Both the position numbers and the translations under genes were made by a program. From Arthrobacter sp. AFG20 (lineage in GTDB: Bacteria; Actinomycetota; Actinomycetes; Actinomycetales; Micrococcaceae), in NCBI RefSeq assembly GCF_002892795.1, contig NZ_PJMC01000017.1:1-64000 (forward strand): a DNA stretch of 64,000 bases, in the 5' to 3' direction. The notes below the pieces were generated by a model. It had not been told where the DNA came from. It did not search any database and saw nothing but the letters and a program-made list of their open reading frames with translations. Of this stretch, positions 15,896 through 23,935 are shown piece after piece; position 1 is the stretch's first letter, and every line of letters begins with the position of its first letter.

Positions 15896-16852
15896 GGTGT
15901 TCCTTTCGTCGGCCGAACCCTGGCGCGGGGTGGCGGGGTGCGCAGCTTTGAGCCCGGCGGGATGAGGGTCGCCGGAAACACGCGGAGCGGGGCGCCGGGC
16001 GGCCTGGTACGAGCGCTCCCGGAGCCGGCGGGCCCAGGGATAGGTCCCGGCGCCGGGCAGAGGATGCTTCAGCGGGTCAAACCGGATGGCAGTGTCCCCG
16101 CCGCCTGCGTCCGCACTGGCCGTTTCCGTACTGTCCGGGTGCCCGGCGTCCTGAGCAGCGGCCCGCAGGTGCAGGACGCCAGCCTGCACCCACCGGCCTG
16201 CCGGGGTGGCGTAATGCAGCGCCAAGGTCCAGTCTCCGGTGCGCAGCGACTCCCTGAAGTTGCCCCCAGTGTCCGCCCTGCCGGTCGCGCGCCCAGGCAG
16301 CGACAGCGTGCGCAGCCCCAGAAGGACAGGGCCGTTGGCGCCTTTATACGGCATCAGTGTGGTGAACCTGGCCGTTGCAATATCAAGTTTGGGCAAGAGT
16401 ACGAACCGGCCAGGCACGCCCCAGCCGGTCGAGGCAAACAGGACATCCCCGACGTCGGCACTGTCGCCGACGTCAGGGATGTCGCCGGCGCCGGTAGCAC
16501 CGGATGCGCCCGAAGCCCGGAGCGCCAAACCCAGGATGTCCGGCAGCGACTCGGGAAGGCCCACCGAGCGGGAGAACCGCCCGCGCACCTGGCGGGTCCC
16601 GGCGTCGTCGAGCCAGGCGATTCCGCTGGCCGCCGGCAGACCTGCCGCTGCTCGGCCCACGGCGCCCGTGAGGTTCAGTTCCCCCACCAGGCTGATGCCC
16701 CGCGGATGGATGGGGCGGCTGGGGCGCACGGCCTTGATTGCCCGGAACACGGCGGCGAAACCGCGCCCGGCGAGGTCGGCCGCCCGGTTGGTGGCCCGGT
16801 CGGGCGTCCGATTTGGGGCCCCGCCCGGATTGCCGCTGAAGCGTTTTCTCAT
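15440..16852 (-). CDS. Fusion of an uncharacterised actinobacterial domain with a SRPBCC (START-like) domain
   Basis: One open frame of 470 residues begins at an ATG preceded by GGGAAGG. Residues 1-280 form an uncharacterised domain (RPIHPRGISLVGEL, SGIAWLDDAGTRQVRGRFSRSVGLP, DILGLALR, RFVLLPKL, TLMPYKGANGPVLLGLRTL) that I remember from actinobacterial proteins loosely annotated as phosphodiesterases. A charged, proline-rich linker follows. Residues 320-470 are a complete SRPBCC ligand-binding domain (MSTVTQVFNSPASAVWKVIADGW onwards). No stop codon separates the parts, yet the second part keeps its own ATG and ribosome site. It may be a true fusion, or two proteins from one frame. No catalytic residues can be named. 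Confidence 0.6.
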   Translation of the reverse strand: MRKRFSGNPGGAPNRTPDRATNRAADLAGRGFAAVFRAIKAVRPSRPIHPRGISLVGELNLTGAVGRAAAGLPAASGIAWLDDAGTRQVRGRFSRSVGLPESLPDILGLALRASGASGATGAGDIPDVGDSADVGDVLFASTGWGVPGRFVLLPKLDIATARFTTLMPYKGANGPVLLGLRTLSLPGRATGRADTGGNFRESLRTGDWTLALHYATPAGRWVQAGVLHLRAAAQDAGHPDSTETASADAGGGDTAIRFDPLKHPLPGAGTYPWARRLRERSYQAARRPAPRVSGDPHPAGLKAAHPATPRQGSADERNTMSTVTQVFNSPASAVWKVIADGWLYSGWVVGASRIRSVDAHWPEVGALLHHSVGAWPLLINDSTKVTAADPGRQLELIARGWPIGEAKVVITLEELGEQCRVTMSEDAVRGPGLAVPKALRDPIITVRNRETLQRLELMAAGGAGAQTNAD

Positions 16853-16886
16853 GCGTCGCCTTCCCGTAACCAGATCCTTCCCATGG

Positions 16887-17711
16887 CTACATCCTGCCGA
16901 ACTTTGCCCGGACCAGCGCGAAGATTCCGTAGCAAATAAAGCCTGCCCCGATGGCAAACAGCAGGTAGGGCCCGTACTCGTGGTCGCGGAGGGCCTTCAG
17001 GCTGCCGTCAAGGCCGGTGGATTCCTCGGGGGTGTGCTTGGCGGCCGCGATGGTAAATAGCAAGCCGGCCAGGAAGAGCGCGATGCCTTTGGCCACGTGT
17101 CCGGTCACACCCAGGGAGTCGATGAGTTTGCCCCGCCGGGTGCCGTCGAAGTGGAAGAGCTCCTCCTTGAAGCCCCGCCGGAAGCCCTTCACCACGAAGT
17201 AGATGCCCACGCCAATGACGGTCAGGCCCAGGGCGCTGAGGATCACGCCGCCGAAGGGATTGGTGAGGAGGGCTGCGCTGACGTCCCTCGTGGACTCGCC
17301 GGAGTCACCGCGAAGCCCAACCGCAAAGCCGCCGAAACTGAGCCCGACGCTGCCGTAAGCGATCGCGAGGAAGCCCGAGGAGATCAGCTTACCGATCCGT
17401 TCCTTGCGCGGCAGGTGGCGGGCCCGGAGGGTGGCCTCGCTCAGCTGCCAGAGGGAGAGCCCGGCGCATCCGATCAGGCAGGCCCACATGACTGCCGGGC
17501 CCCAGGGATTGGCGGCCAGCTGTTCGATGGCGCCGGTGGGTTCGGCCTCCCCAGGATGGCCGAAGGCCAGGGCAATCGCGATCGCGCCGAGAATGATGTG
17601 CAGCAGGGCCATCACAGCGAAGCCGGAACGCGCGACGACGTCGAGCGCCTTGTGGTTCGATGCAGCCTCCGCGGCGTCGGCCGCCTCGCTGATCGTCGAG
17701 TCGTTGTCCGT
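16887..17711 (-). CDS. DUF1206 membrane protein with no canonical start codon
   Basis: The protein has six hydrophobic segments in three similar pairs, the DUF1206 pattern (GFAVMALLHIILGAIAIALAFG, VSLFGGFAVG-like and LFLAGLLFTIAAAK segments). The first usable GTG falls inside the first conserved block (ARSGFAVMALLH), so translation must begin upstream. A GGAGG site lies 5 bases before an ACG codon, which I take as the start because the frame has no ATG, GTG or TTG there and meets a stop just before. That gives 274 residues. Either an ACG start, a decayed start or a sequence error explains this. Function unknown; the family occurs in actinobacterial membranes. Confidence 0.6.
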   Translation of the reverse strand, partial: TDNDSTISEAADAAEAASNHKALDVVARSGFAVMALLHIILGAIAIALAFGHPGEAEPTGAIEQLAANPWGPAVMWACLIGCAGLSLWQLSEATLRARHLPRKERIGKLISSGFLAIAYGSVGLSFGGFAVGLRGDSGESTRDVSAALLTNPFGGVILSALGLTVIGVGIYFVVKGFRRGFKEELFHFDGTRRGKLIDSLGVTGHVAKGIALFLAGLLFTIAAAKHTPEESTGLDGSLKALRDHEYGPYLLFAIGAGFICYGIFALVRAKFGRM

Positions 17712-17753
17712 CGTAACCTCCGGTTAGCCGTTCCGCATTCAGCCGAACGGCGC

Positions 17754-18044
17754 TTAGCCGTTCATCGGCCCTTCCGCGTGGATGCGCTCGGCGCCCTCAC
17801 CCACGAGTTTCACCGTGCAGCGCACCACGAGGTCGTCGGGTGCCGTGTCGATGTCGACGAGCGCTTCGCCCGCGCTGAGGACGGTGAATACTTCCGAACC
17901 GGCCTCGACGTCGAAGCCCTTGTTCTTGGCAGCCTGCGTTGCGTTGGCCAGCGCCTCACGCTTCAGCCCGTCTACATATGCCTGGTCGTCCTCGCGTTCG
18001 GAGTCGCCGAAAGCCCAGCCGAACAGTGTTCCTGTTGATCCCAT
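17754..18044 (-). CDS. Small conserved hypothetical protein
   Basis: The 96-residue start is chosen because a consensus TAAAAT box ends 7 bases before this ATG, a leaderless arrangement; the longer frame has no ribosome site. The protein is soluble and acidic, with no signal peptide: an N-terminal helical part (DDQAYVDGLKREALANATQAAKNKGF), then strands (VFTVLSAGEALVDIDTAPDDLVVRCTVKLV). I do not recognise the family. It diverges from the membrane gene at 18212 and runs toward DUF1206. Confidence 0.55.
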   Translation of the reverse strand: MGSTGTLFGWAFGDSEREDDQAYVDGLKREALANATQAAKNKGFDVEAGSEVFTVLSAGEALVDIDTAPDDLVVRCTVKLVGEGAERIHAEGPMNG

Positions 18045-18051
18045 GGCGTTG

Positions 18052-18057
18052 ATTTTA
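18052..18057 (-). promoter_or_regulatory. -10 box of a leaderless promoter (TAAAAT)
   Basis: TAAAAT on the minus strand lies 7 bases before the ATG of the 96-residue protein and supports that start over the upstream one. Confidence 0.55.
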
Positions 18058-18096
18058 CGCACAGAACCATTGATATTACGGGCTATCGTAACGTTA

Positions 18097-18110
18097 GTAA
18101 GTGTGCTTAC
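18097..18110. promoter_or_regulatory. Palindrome GTAAGTGTGCTTAC between divergent genes
   Basis: GTAAG and CTTAC arms with a 4-base spacer sit midway between two divergent genes. Related AGTAAG/CTTACT-type sequences occur at the AI-2E transporter and topoisomerase IB promoters, so it may be a shared regulator site. Confidence 0.4.
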
Positions 18111-18211
18111 CATATGGGGACCATGTCTTTGGTACGGCTGGCGGGCACCTGGACCCAGGGCCCGCGGCAGCCACTATTCCGGATTGAACGTCTCGTATTA
18201 GGAAGGACATC

Positions 18212-18745
18212 ATGGCTGGAAATCTATTTGCTCGGTCTGTTCATGACCTCACGGCAGCAGCCTGGTTTGGCGGCTCGCTGATGGGGGCTGTCGGCCTCAA
18301 TGGAGCCGCCGCTGAGGCGAAGGACCCGGCCGAGCGCACGCGCCTCTCGAGCCGAGGCTGGATGAAATGGGCCCCGGTCCAGACGGCCGCCTTCGCTACC
18401 CACCTGCTGGCGGACCTGTTCATCGCGCTGGAAAACAAGGACAGGATCGCACAGCAGGAGGGCGTGGCCCGCGACACCATCTACAAGACGGCCGTCACCG
18501 TTGCGGGAGCCGCCGTCACCCTCTATGCCGGTGTGCTGGGGAAGAAGGTGGACAAGCTGGCTAGCGAGGGGGCCGAAGGGGCCACCGAACCCCGGCCGGG
18601 AGCGTCGCAAAAGCTGCAGTCGGCGCAGAAGCAGCTAAAGGCGCTGCAGTGGACCATCCCCGCCTTCGCCGCCTCGGTCATCGTCCTGGGCGCCAAGCAC
18701 GGCGAAATGCAGCGGCCCAAGAACGTGTTCAAGGGGCTGCGCTGA
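18212..18745 (+). CDS. Hypothetical membrane protein
   Basis: This 177-residue protein has a GGAAGGA ribosome site. It shows three or four hydrophobic stretches: ARSVHDLTAAAWFGGSLMGAVGL, TAAFATHLLADLFIA, VAGAAVTLYAGVLG and IPAFAASVIVLGA. An Arg-Ser-rich and charged loop separates the second and third, and a short charged tail follows the last. I do not recognise a named family, but similar proteins are common in actinobacterial genomes. It ends just ahead of an E-family palindrome. Confidence 0.6.
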   Translation: MAGNLFARSVHDLTAAAWFGGSLMGAVGLNGAAAEAKDPAERTRLSSRGWMKWAPVQTAAFATHLLADLFIALENKDRIAQQEGVARDTIYKTAVTVAGAAVTLYAGVLGKKVDKLASEGAEGATEPRPGASQKLQSAQKQLKALQWTIPAFAASVIVLGAKHGEMQRPKNVFKGLR

Positions 18746-18787
18746 CGGCGTCCGCCTGAGGCGATAGCGGGCTCTGAGGCAGTAATG

Positions 18788-18829
18788 TACGACGGCGGCT
18801 GGGCACCAAAGTGCCCGGCCGCCGTCGTG
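18788..18829. repeat. Intergenic palindrome, family E, copy 1 (terminator-like)
   Basis: A stem of about 18 bp built on ACGACGGCGG...CCGCCGTCGT with a CAAA loop sits between convergent genes. A second full copy is at 31870-31918, and half-copies (GCCGTCGTACT) follow three other stop codons. Confidence 0.75.
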
Positions 18830-18858
18830 CTCGGTTCACCTCCGCTGCAGCGGGGTGT

Positions 18859-20049
18859 CTAGGTCGGCTGGCTGTTCACCGGCGGAAGATCCGGGTTCAT
18901 GTCCTGGAGGTGCGGGTCCTCGGCCGTCCATACCTGGATGATCGCCCACGTCACGGCCGCCAGCGGCACGGACAGGACGGCGCCGATGATGCCCGCCAAA
19001 ATGGTGCCCGCTGTCAGGGCCATGAGGATGACGAGGGCGTGAAGCTGCAGCGACTTGCCCATGACGATCGGCTGCAGCAGGTCGCCTTCGAGCTGGTTGA
19101 CCGCGATGACCACTGCTACCACGATCAGCGCCACGACCGGGCCGTTGGCGACGAGCGCCACCAGGGCGGCGAGGATCCCGGCCACGGTTGCCCCGACGAG
19201 GGGAACGAAGGCGCCGATGAAGACGATGATGGCCAGCGGGATGGCCAGCGGCACCTGCATAATCAGCAGCGCGGCGCCGATGGCCACGGTATCCACCAAT
19301 GCAACGATGGCCGTACCGCGGACGTAACCGCCCAGGACCTCCAGCGTCCGCTTGCCCACGCGCCGCAGCCTGGCTTCCCGTTCCCCGGAGAAGGGCCGTA
19401 GGAGGAAATTCCAGATCTTCGCGCCGTCCTTGAGGAAGAAGAACAGAATCACCACCATGAGGCTCGCGCCGGCCAGGAACTCCGTGACCACGGATAGGCC
19501 CGTGATGGCGCCGGACCGGACCTGGCTGCTCGTGGCGAACTGAACGGCGCCCTCCCGGGCCTGGTTCAGCTGCTCGCGGTCAATGGGAACCGGGCCCGAG
19601 AGGAGGAAGGTCTCAAGTTCGTCGAGCCCCTCGGAGGCCTGCTGGACCAGCTCGCCCCACTGGCTGCGGACAGAAAAGTAGATTACGGTGCCCACGCCCG
19701 CCAGCAGGAGCAGCAGGGCCACGAACGCCACGGCCGTGGCGGCCCCGCCGGGCAGTCCGCGGCGCCGCAGCAGGTTGACGAACGGGCCGATGGCGGCAGC
19801 GAGGATGAGGGCGATCAGCACCGGAATGACCAGCAGCCGGACCTGCAGGAGGCCGTACACGGACACGGCCGCCACGGCAAGAACCAGCAGGACCTGGGCG
19901 CACCGGATCCCCACTCTGCCGAGGTTGTCGGACCACAGCTCCCGGGGCGGCTTGTTTTCCTGTTGCCGGGCTGCCGTGCGGGGCATGAGCGGACCGGACG
20001 CGAGCTGTTGGGATGGATCTTGCTCGGACAGTGGGGCTGTTCGGGCCAT
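18859..20049 (-). CDS. AI-2E family (PerM/UPF0118) transporter
   Basis: This 396-residue membrane protein has the AI-2E/PerM pattern: two pairs of N-terminal helices, a central soluble part (QWGELVQQASEGLDELETFLLSG), then helices with VVILFFFLKDGAKIWNFLLRPF, GGYVRGTAIVALVDTVAIGAALL and VNQLEGDLLQPIVMGKSLQLHALVILMALT. Members export autoinducer-2 in one case and act as ion antiporters or have unknown substrates in others. The first 60 residues are a hydrophilic tail. It stands alone, with a palindromic leader upstream. No quorum-sensing gene is nearby. Confidence 0.85.
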   Translation of the reverse strand: MARTAPLSEQDPSQQLASGPLMPRTAARQQENKPPRELWSDNLGRVGIRCAQVLLVLAVAAVSVYGLLQVRLLVIPVLIALILAAAIGPFVNLLRRRGLPGGAATAVAFVALLLLLAGVGTVIYFSVRSQWGELVQQASEGLDELETFLLSGPVPIDREQLNQAREGAVQFATSSQVRSGAITGLSVVTEFLAGASLMVVILFFFLKDGAKIWNFLLRPFSGEREARLRRVGKRTLEVLGGYVRGTAIVALVDTVAIGAALLIMQVPLAIPLAIIVFIGAFVPLVGATVAGILAALVALVANGPVVALIVVAVVIAVNQLEGDLLQPIVMGKSLQLHALVILMALTAGTILAGIIGAVLSVPLAAVTWAIIQVWTAEDPHLQDMNPDLPPVNSQPT

Positions 20050-20092
20050 CGGAACTCCTACTCATCAGGCCAATCAGTCGACTGGATTGATT

Positions 20093-20104
20093 AGTAAGCC
20101 TACT
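20093..20104. promoter_or_regulatory. Near-palindrome AGTAAGCCTACT upstream of the AI-2E gene
   Basis: It reads AGTAGGCTTACT on the coding strand and includes a TAGGCT -10-like box. It resembles the sites at 18097 and 34073. A CAGTCGACTG palindrome lies next to it in the leader (20075-20084). Confidence 0.4.
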
Positions 20105-20130
20105 GATGTTTCCTGTTGGGGCGAAGCCCG

Positions 20131-20811
20131 CTACTCCCGCAGCCACTCCGCGCAGGAGTTGAGGTTCCGGTGCACGCTGGCCACGGCCGCCTCGCCGTCG
20201 TGTGCTTCGATGGCATCCACGAGCTCGCCGTGGCCCGCCTGCGGCAGTCCGTTGAAGCCGGGGCGCCGGTGCTGCTTCAGCAGGTCGGCGTGGAACACGT
20301 CACCGAAGCTGACATAGAGCTCATGCAGGAGGGGATTGCCGGAGGCCTGTGCCACCCGCTCGTGGAAGCCCCAGTCGGCGCGGGCCCAGCGCGCGAAGTC
20401 CTCGGCCCGCCAGGCCTCCTCACCCTCAGTGAGCAGCACGCGCATGGCGGCAACGTCGTCGGCCGTTGCATGCCGGGCAGCAAGGCGGGCCGCCTGCGTG
20501 TCCAGTCCCACGCGGACCTCGAGGACGTGTTCGTCCGTGTGCTCCTTGTACAGCCGGCGCGCGGCACCCGAGATTTCGCTGGTGGCACGGACGTAGGTCC
20601 CGTCGCCGCGACGGACCTCGAGCATCCCGCTGTGGGCCAGCGCCTTGACCGCCTCGCGGAGTGTCCCGCGGGACACGCCCAGTCCGGTCATGAGCTCGGT
20701 TTCGGACGGGATGCGCTGCTGCAGCGGCCACTCGCCCGTCTGGATCATTTCGCGGAGTTTGGCGGTGACTTCCTCCGCCAGCGGCGGGCGGTGCGAGGTG
20801 CTCAGGGTCAT
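20131..20811 (-). CDS. GntR-family regulator, FadR/FCD subgroup
   Basis: The 226-residue protein has a winged helix (LAEEVTAKLREMIQTGEWPLQQRIPSETELMTGLGVSRGTLREAVKAL, residues 10-58) and a helical FCD ligand domain. The metal-binding FCD pattern is visible as an Asp in WARADWGFHERVAQASGN and later His residues. FCD regulators usually repress transport or catabolic genes and are released by an organic acid. It starts 6 bases after the MFS gene stop, so both share one transcript and it probably controls that transporter. The ligand is unknown. Confidence 0.88.
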   Translation of the reverse strand: MTLSTSHRPPLAEEVTAKLREMIQTGEWPLQQRIPSETELMTGLGVSRGTLREAVKALAHSGMLEVRRGDGTYVRATSEISGAARRLYKEHTDEHVLEVRVGLDTQAARLAARHATADDVAAMRVLLTEGEEAWRAEDFARWARADWGFHERVAQASGNPLLHELYVSFGDVFHADLLKQHRRPGFNGLPQAGHGELVDAIEAHDGEAAVASVHRNLNSCAEWLRE

Positions 20812-20817
20812 GGCGTC

Positions 20818-22101
20818 CTATTCTTTCATTCCGGCAGCGTCGGTTCCGGCAGCGTTGGCCCCCGCAGCACCGGTACCGGTGGCGCTCACTCCGGCAGCCC
20901 GGCGGCTGCTGAGCAGGTGGGCCACGACGATCTGCACCACGGCAATGACCAGGAGCAGCGCCAGCGGCAGTGTCCAGCTGCCCGTCGCGCTGTGCAGCAG
21001 GCCCATGCCGAATGGCCCGACGGTGGCCAGAAGATAGCCGCTGGATTGGGCCAGCGTGGACAGTGCCGTGGTCTCGGCGGTGCTCCGCCCGCTGCGGCTG
21101 ATGATCACCATCACCAGGGGGAAGATGCCCAGCCCAAAGCCCAGCAGCACCGCCGGGATGATGGCCAGCGACACGGGAAGGAAGAGGAGCGCGGCGATGC
21201 CGGCCGTCATGGTGAGGGTAGCCAGGTAGACGGCGGGGCGCAGCATTCGCGGCCGGGACCCGAGGGCGATCAGCACCATTCCGGCAGGTACCGAGACCAG
21301 CTGCATGACGCCGAACATGAGGGCGCTGTCCGCCGCACTGAGGCCCATGGTGGTGAGCATGTACGGGAACCAGCTGAGCAGCGCGTAGGCCAGCAGTGCC
21401 TGCAGGGTGAAGATGCCGGTGAGCAGCCGCCCGGTCTTGGTGCGCAGCAGCGGCCACGGGGAGATGTGTCCGGCTGTTTTCCGGGCAGTGTTGCGGTGGG
21501 CGTGCAACGTCACGGGCAGGAAGCCGAGGAATGCGGACAGGGCGAGGACCCCGATGGTGCCCAGCCCGGCCGACGGCGACCCCAGCGCCTGCGACAGCGG
21601 AACAACGGCTATGGCCATGACGGTGGCGCCGCTGGTCATGGTCACCGTGTAGACGGCCGTCATGAGTGAGGTGCGTGCGGCGAAGTGCTCCCGGATGAAG
21701 GACGGCATGGACACGTTGCAGACAGCAAGTCCGGACATCCCAACCACCGTCCCCGCCACCAGCATTCCCGTGGTGGGAATGCCCCGGAGCAGCAGCCCGC
21801 CTGCCAGCATGCCGAGGGAGAGCAGGATGGCTTTCTCGACGCCGAGCTTCCCGGTCAGCCACGACGTCGCGGCACCGGCCACCGCGAAGCACAGAGTGGG
21901 AATGGACGGGATGAGCGAGGCGACCAGCGGCCCGTAGCCCAGCACCTGCTGCAAGTCGTGCAGCAGCGCCGAGGCGCCGGTGATGCCGGCCCTCAGGTTC
22001 AGGCCGATGAGGACCAGGGCAATAACGGCGGCGACGACGGCGGTGCGCGGCTTGGTTGGATACGTGGCCGTGGTCGGGGGTGCCGAGGAAGTGATCGCCA
22101 T
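20818..22101 (-). CDS. MFS transporter, CynX/NimT (cyanate transporter) type
   Basis: The 427 residues fold into about 12 membrane segments. The first conserved block, VIALVLIGLNLRAGITGASALLHDLQQVLG, is typical of the CynX/NimT group (cyanate, 2-nitroimidazole). No cyanase or nitroimidazole gene is near, so those substrates are not supported. The C-terminal 20 residues are an Ala/Gly/Thr-rich low-complexity tail. It is cotranscribed with the FCD-type GntR gene. Three tandem heptamers lie 6-27 bases before the start and may be the regulator's site. Confidence 0.8.
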   Translation of the reverse strand: MAITSSAPPTTATYPTKPRTAVVAAVIALVLIGLNLRAGITGASALLHDLQQVLGYGPLVASLIPSIPTLCFAVAGAATSWLTGKLGVEKAILLSLGMLAGGLLLRGIPTTGMLVAGTVVGMSGLAVCNVSMPSFIREHFAARTSLMTAVYTVTMTSGATVMAIAVVPLSQALGSPSAGLGTIGVLALSAFLGFLPVTLHAHRNTARKTAGHISPWPLLRTKTGRLLTGIFTLQALLAYALLSWFPYMLTTMGLSAADSALMFGVMQLVSVPAGMVLIALGSRPRMLRPAVYLATLTMTAGIAALLFLPVSLAIIPAVLLGFGLGIFPLVMVIISRSGRSTAETTALSTLAQSSGYLLATVGPFGMGLLHSATGSWTLPLALLLVIAVVQIVVAHLLSSRRAAGVSATGTGAAGANAAGTDAAGMKE

Positions 22102-22107
22102 TCCTTA

Positions 22108-22128
22108 ACGTTAGACGTTTGACGTTTG
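22108..22128 (-). promoter_or_regulatory. Three tandem heptamers upstream of the CynX-type gene
   Basis: On the coding strand this reads CAAACGT, CAAACGT, CTAACGT directly end to end, just before the start codon. A GntR-type operator or RNA leader element is possible. Confidence 0.4.
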
Positions 22129-22241
22129 ATGTCCAGAGTTTTGTGGGGAAACTCTCGCGGGCCGTTCCGGCCCGGCATAGACTCAGGCCAGCAGGCGCAT
22201 CAAGCGCAGGGACCCGGCAGGGGAAAGGACGCCGTCCGGCC

Positions 22242-23924
22242 ATGACCGCCGAAGGCCTTGAAACGGAGAAAAAGTACGACGTCGACGCCGGCAAGGAGCT
22301 GCCCGACCTCGCCGCCATCCCCGGTGTGGGACGCGTGGGGGAGCCGCACGATGCTGAGCTGGAAGCCGTGTATTTCGACACGGAGGATCTGGTTCTCGCC
22401 GTCCGCCGCATCACCCTGCGGCGCAGGAGCGGCGGAGCCGACGCCGGCTGGCATGTAAAGCTGCCACCTGAGCCCGTGGCGGGCGCCGCAACCACATCGG
22501 AAGAGAGGCCGGGAGCCCGCCGGGAGATTCACGCCCCGCTGGGCCAGGCCGACGTCGTTCCGGGGAAACTGCTGGCCCACCTGCACGCCTACCTCCGCGG
22601 ATCGGATCCCGTGCCCGTAGCCCGCGTTAGCACGCGGCGCACCACACTTGCCCTGTACGGGGACGATGGCGTGCACCTCGCCGACTTTGCCGATGACACC
22701 GTGGACGCCAAACTCCTTCAGGGCGCGGGCCAGGAAACGGCAGGTGAGTCGGCCGGCCGGGAGCAGCAGTGGCGCGAATGGGAACTCGAGCTCGTCCACG
22801 GCCAGCCGGAGGTGTTCAAGGCAGCCGCAGCGGTCTTGTCCGCGGCAGGTGCCCGGCCGTCGGGGCACGAGTCCAAGCTGCAGCGCGTACTGGGCGAGGC
22901 AGCGCCGAAAGCTAAGGGCAAGGAAATTGAAGGGACTGCCGAAGCTGACGGCACGGCGGCAGCTGGAGGTGGCGTAAAGCAGCCCGGCGGCAGGAAACGG
23001 GGCAAGAAGTGGCCGGCGTCCGCCGTCGTCAGCGCGTACCTGGACGGGCAGGTCCGCGAAATCCTGGCCAACGACGCCCGGGTGCGGCTGGAGGAGCCCG
23101 ACGCGATCCATGCGATGCGCTCGGCGACGCGCCGCATGCGGTCGGCCCTGGCGGTTTACCGGAAGCTCTACGGCGGCGGAGCGGTGGGCAGGCTGCGCGA
23201 CGAGCTCAAGTGGCTGGGCCGGATCCTCGGCACGCCGCGTGATGCTGAAGTCATGCTGGACCGGCTGCGGACGCACGCCGAGAAGCTCCCGCCGGGGGAA
23301 GCGGCCGACGGAGTGAGGCGGCGCATCGAGAGGGAACTGGTCACCAGGCTGGAGGCCGGTTACCGCAAGACGCAGGAGGTGCTCCTGACTGACCGTTACT
23401 TCCGCCTCCTCGACGACCTCGAAGACTTCCGTGACCACCCGCCCGTCCGCCCGGCCGCTGCGGCACCCGCACGCAAGGCCGCCCGCAAGCTGGTGGGCAA
23501 GTCGGCAAAACGGCTGCGCCGGGCCCACAAGGCGGCTCTGCAGGACAAGGACGACGCCGGCGAAAAGCGCGGCATGGAGCTCAAAGGCGCTACGGCGCAC
23601 GAAACCGCGCTGCACCAGGTGCGGAAGGACGCCAAACGGCTGAGGCATGCCGCCGAGACCGTCGATCCGGTTTTTGGCAAGCGCGCGGCGAAGCTCGCCA
23701 AGGCCGCGCATAAACAGCAGAAAATCCTCGGCGACCACCACGACGGTGTGATGGCGCGGATCTTTTTGGGAAAGCTCGCCGGCGGCCCGGACCTGCCCGA
23801 GCCCGTGTTGGCGGCCTACGGCTCGCTCCTGAAGCGGGAGCGGAAGAGCGCCGCCAAAGCCGAAGCCAAGTACCGCAAGGCGTACCGGAAGTCCCGGAAG
23901 GCAATTCGGCGCGGAGTGGGATAG
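22242..23924 (+). CDS. CYTH and CHAD domain-containing protein
   Basis: I start at the ATG that opens METs ETEKK motif, giving 560 residues. The ExExK signature (E7-T-E9-K-K11) marks a CYTH triphosphate tunnel domain in residues 1-210, which binds triphosphates and metal. After a low-complexity linker (about 230-260) comes a CHAD domain (ILANDARVRLEEPDAIHAMRSATRRMRSALAVYRKLYG, then ALHQVRKDAKRLRHAAETV), with the conserved His and Arg/Lys helices that bind polyphosphate. The combined protein is thought to act in polyphosphate or phosphate metabolism. It is followed after 11 bases by the PEP-utilising gene, so the two are likely one transcript. Confidence 0.87.
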   Translation: MTAEGLETEKKYDVDAGKELPDLAAIPGVGRVGEPHDAELEAVYFDTEDLVLAVRRITLRRRSGGADAGWHVKLPPEPVAGAATTSEERPGARREIHAPLGQADVVPGKLLAHLHAYLRGSDPVPVARVSTRRTTLALYGDDGVHLADFADDTVDAKLLQGAGQETAGESAGREQQWREWELELVHGQPEVFKAAAAVLSAAGARPSGHESKLQRVLGEAAPKAKGKEIEGTAEADGTAAAGGGVKQPGGRKRGKKWPASAVVSAYLDGQVREILANDARVRLEEPDAIHAMRSATRRMRSALAVYRKLYGGGAVGRLRDELKWLGRILGTPRDAEVMLDRLRTHAEKLPPGEAADGVRRRIERELVTRLEAGYRKTQEVLLTDRYFRLLDDLEDFRDHPPVRPAAAAPARKAARKLVGKSAKRLRRAHKAALQDKDDAGEKRGMELKGATAHETALHQVRKDAKRLRHAAETVDPVFGKRAAKLAKAAHKQQKILGDHHDGVMARIFLGKLAGGPDLPEPVLAAYGSLLKRERKSAAKAEAKYRKAYRKSRKAIRRGVG

Positions 23925-23935
23925 CGGGGCGGCCG

